Positions 63,623-64,000 of a DNA stretch of 64,000 nt are shown in pieces. Numbering within the stretch: position 1 is the first letter of the stretch; each line of letters starts with the position of its first letter. Origin of the DNA: Bimastos eiseni (lineage: Eukaryota; Annelida; Clitellata; Crassiclitellata; Lumbricidae); assembly GCA_959347315.1 (NCBI GenBank), contig OY365806.1, forward strand, positions 36,388,264-36,452,263, written 5' to 3'. The position numbers and the translations under genes were made by a program. The notes beneath the pieces are model-generated. The model worked only from the letters and a program-made list of their open reading frames with translations, made no database searches and was not told the DNA's origin.

Positions 63623-64000
63623 GTATGTGTTTACACCATCCCTTAACCGTTTAATGACCAGCATGTACCAAGTATGGGAGACCAATGCAGCTAGTCGCTA
63701 AAGGATTAAGAACCTCACAAAGGTATTCATGAAGTGATTGATGTTAGATCTCAATAATAGTGCCAAAGGTATTCATTTACAGCACTGGTTCTGGTGCTTT
63801 TACTTAACAGCACATCTAAGAAAGTAATGATTCTTAATCAGTACTTCCTGAAAATACTGTATGATTTTCCAGTTGACCTGCTGTAGTAATGGTTTTCTGC
63901 TGAGGTGTAATGTTGTAATATCTAGTAGTAAGCACCTGCCTTTGCCACTATTTTGGGGTTTGTTTACGGGCACATTGGCAGAACGGAAAAGAATTCCAGA
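63623..64000. other. Right edge, CDK intron 12, nothing recognised
   Basis: No further kinase exon is visible before the window ends. Confidence 0.5.

Overview
This is a eukaryotic nuclear window: two spliced genes with large introns, many decayed transposons, microsatellites and a 200-base N gap. Intron-rich conserved genes, CR1/L2- and RTE-type LINEs, tRNA-derived SINEs, hAT and mariner-like elements, a Polinton-type element and a strong excess of the palindrome TAGGCCTA suggest a marine invertebrate, perhaps a deuterostome such as an echinoderm or hemichordate. The species cannot be fixed from sequence alone.

Left part (75-28556, minus strand): the first 15 coding exons, about 795 codons, of a plasma-membrane Ca2+-ATPase (PMCA, ATP2B family), from the start codon to just past the GDGTNDGP hinge. 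The C-terminal membrane segments and calmodulin-binding tail lie beyond the left edge. All exon phases agree, and two introns use GC donors. Its introns hold a 1.9-kb polypyrimidine 14-bp minisatellite, mariner and foldback elements, several LINE fragments, hAT MITEs, a tRNA-like cloverleaf with a SINE, and a set of elements whose ends are built from iterated short motifs.

Middle (28557-51742): intergenic. It holds a long TATG microsatellite and a 5.9-kb Polinton/adintovirus-like element (34793-40698) with 475-484-bp inverted repeats and a near-perfect 6-bp target duplication. On its minus strand lie a relic IAP-like RING gene, a packaging ATPase, a small basic pX-like protein, a chromodomain integrase, an F54H12.2-like protein and an adenain-like protease. 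No DNA polymerase B is visible and most genes carry breaks. Further right are an element with a telomere-like core, a second mariner-like copy, and a 3.4-kb mosaic (46100-49520) with six copies of a motif resembling the R2 target region of 28S rRNA.

Right part (51743-63622, plus strand): 12 exons of a PCTAIRE cyclin-dependent kinase (CDK16/17/18), about 411 codons, from the start codon into the C-lobe; the remainder is beyond the right edge. Its introns hold two LINE fragments, a 21-bp tandem repeat and short palindromes.

The two genes are divergently oriented with their starts 23 kb apart. In human, three PMCA paralogues share a chromosome with a PCTAIRE paralogue, so this linkage may be ancestral.
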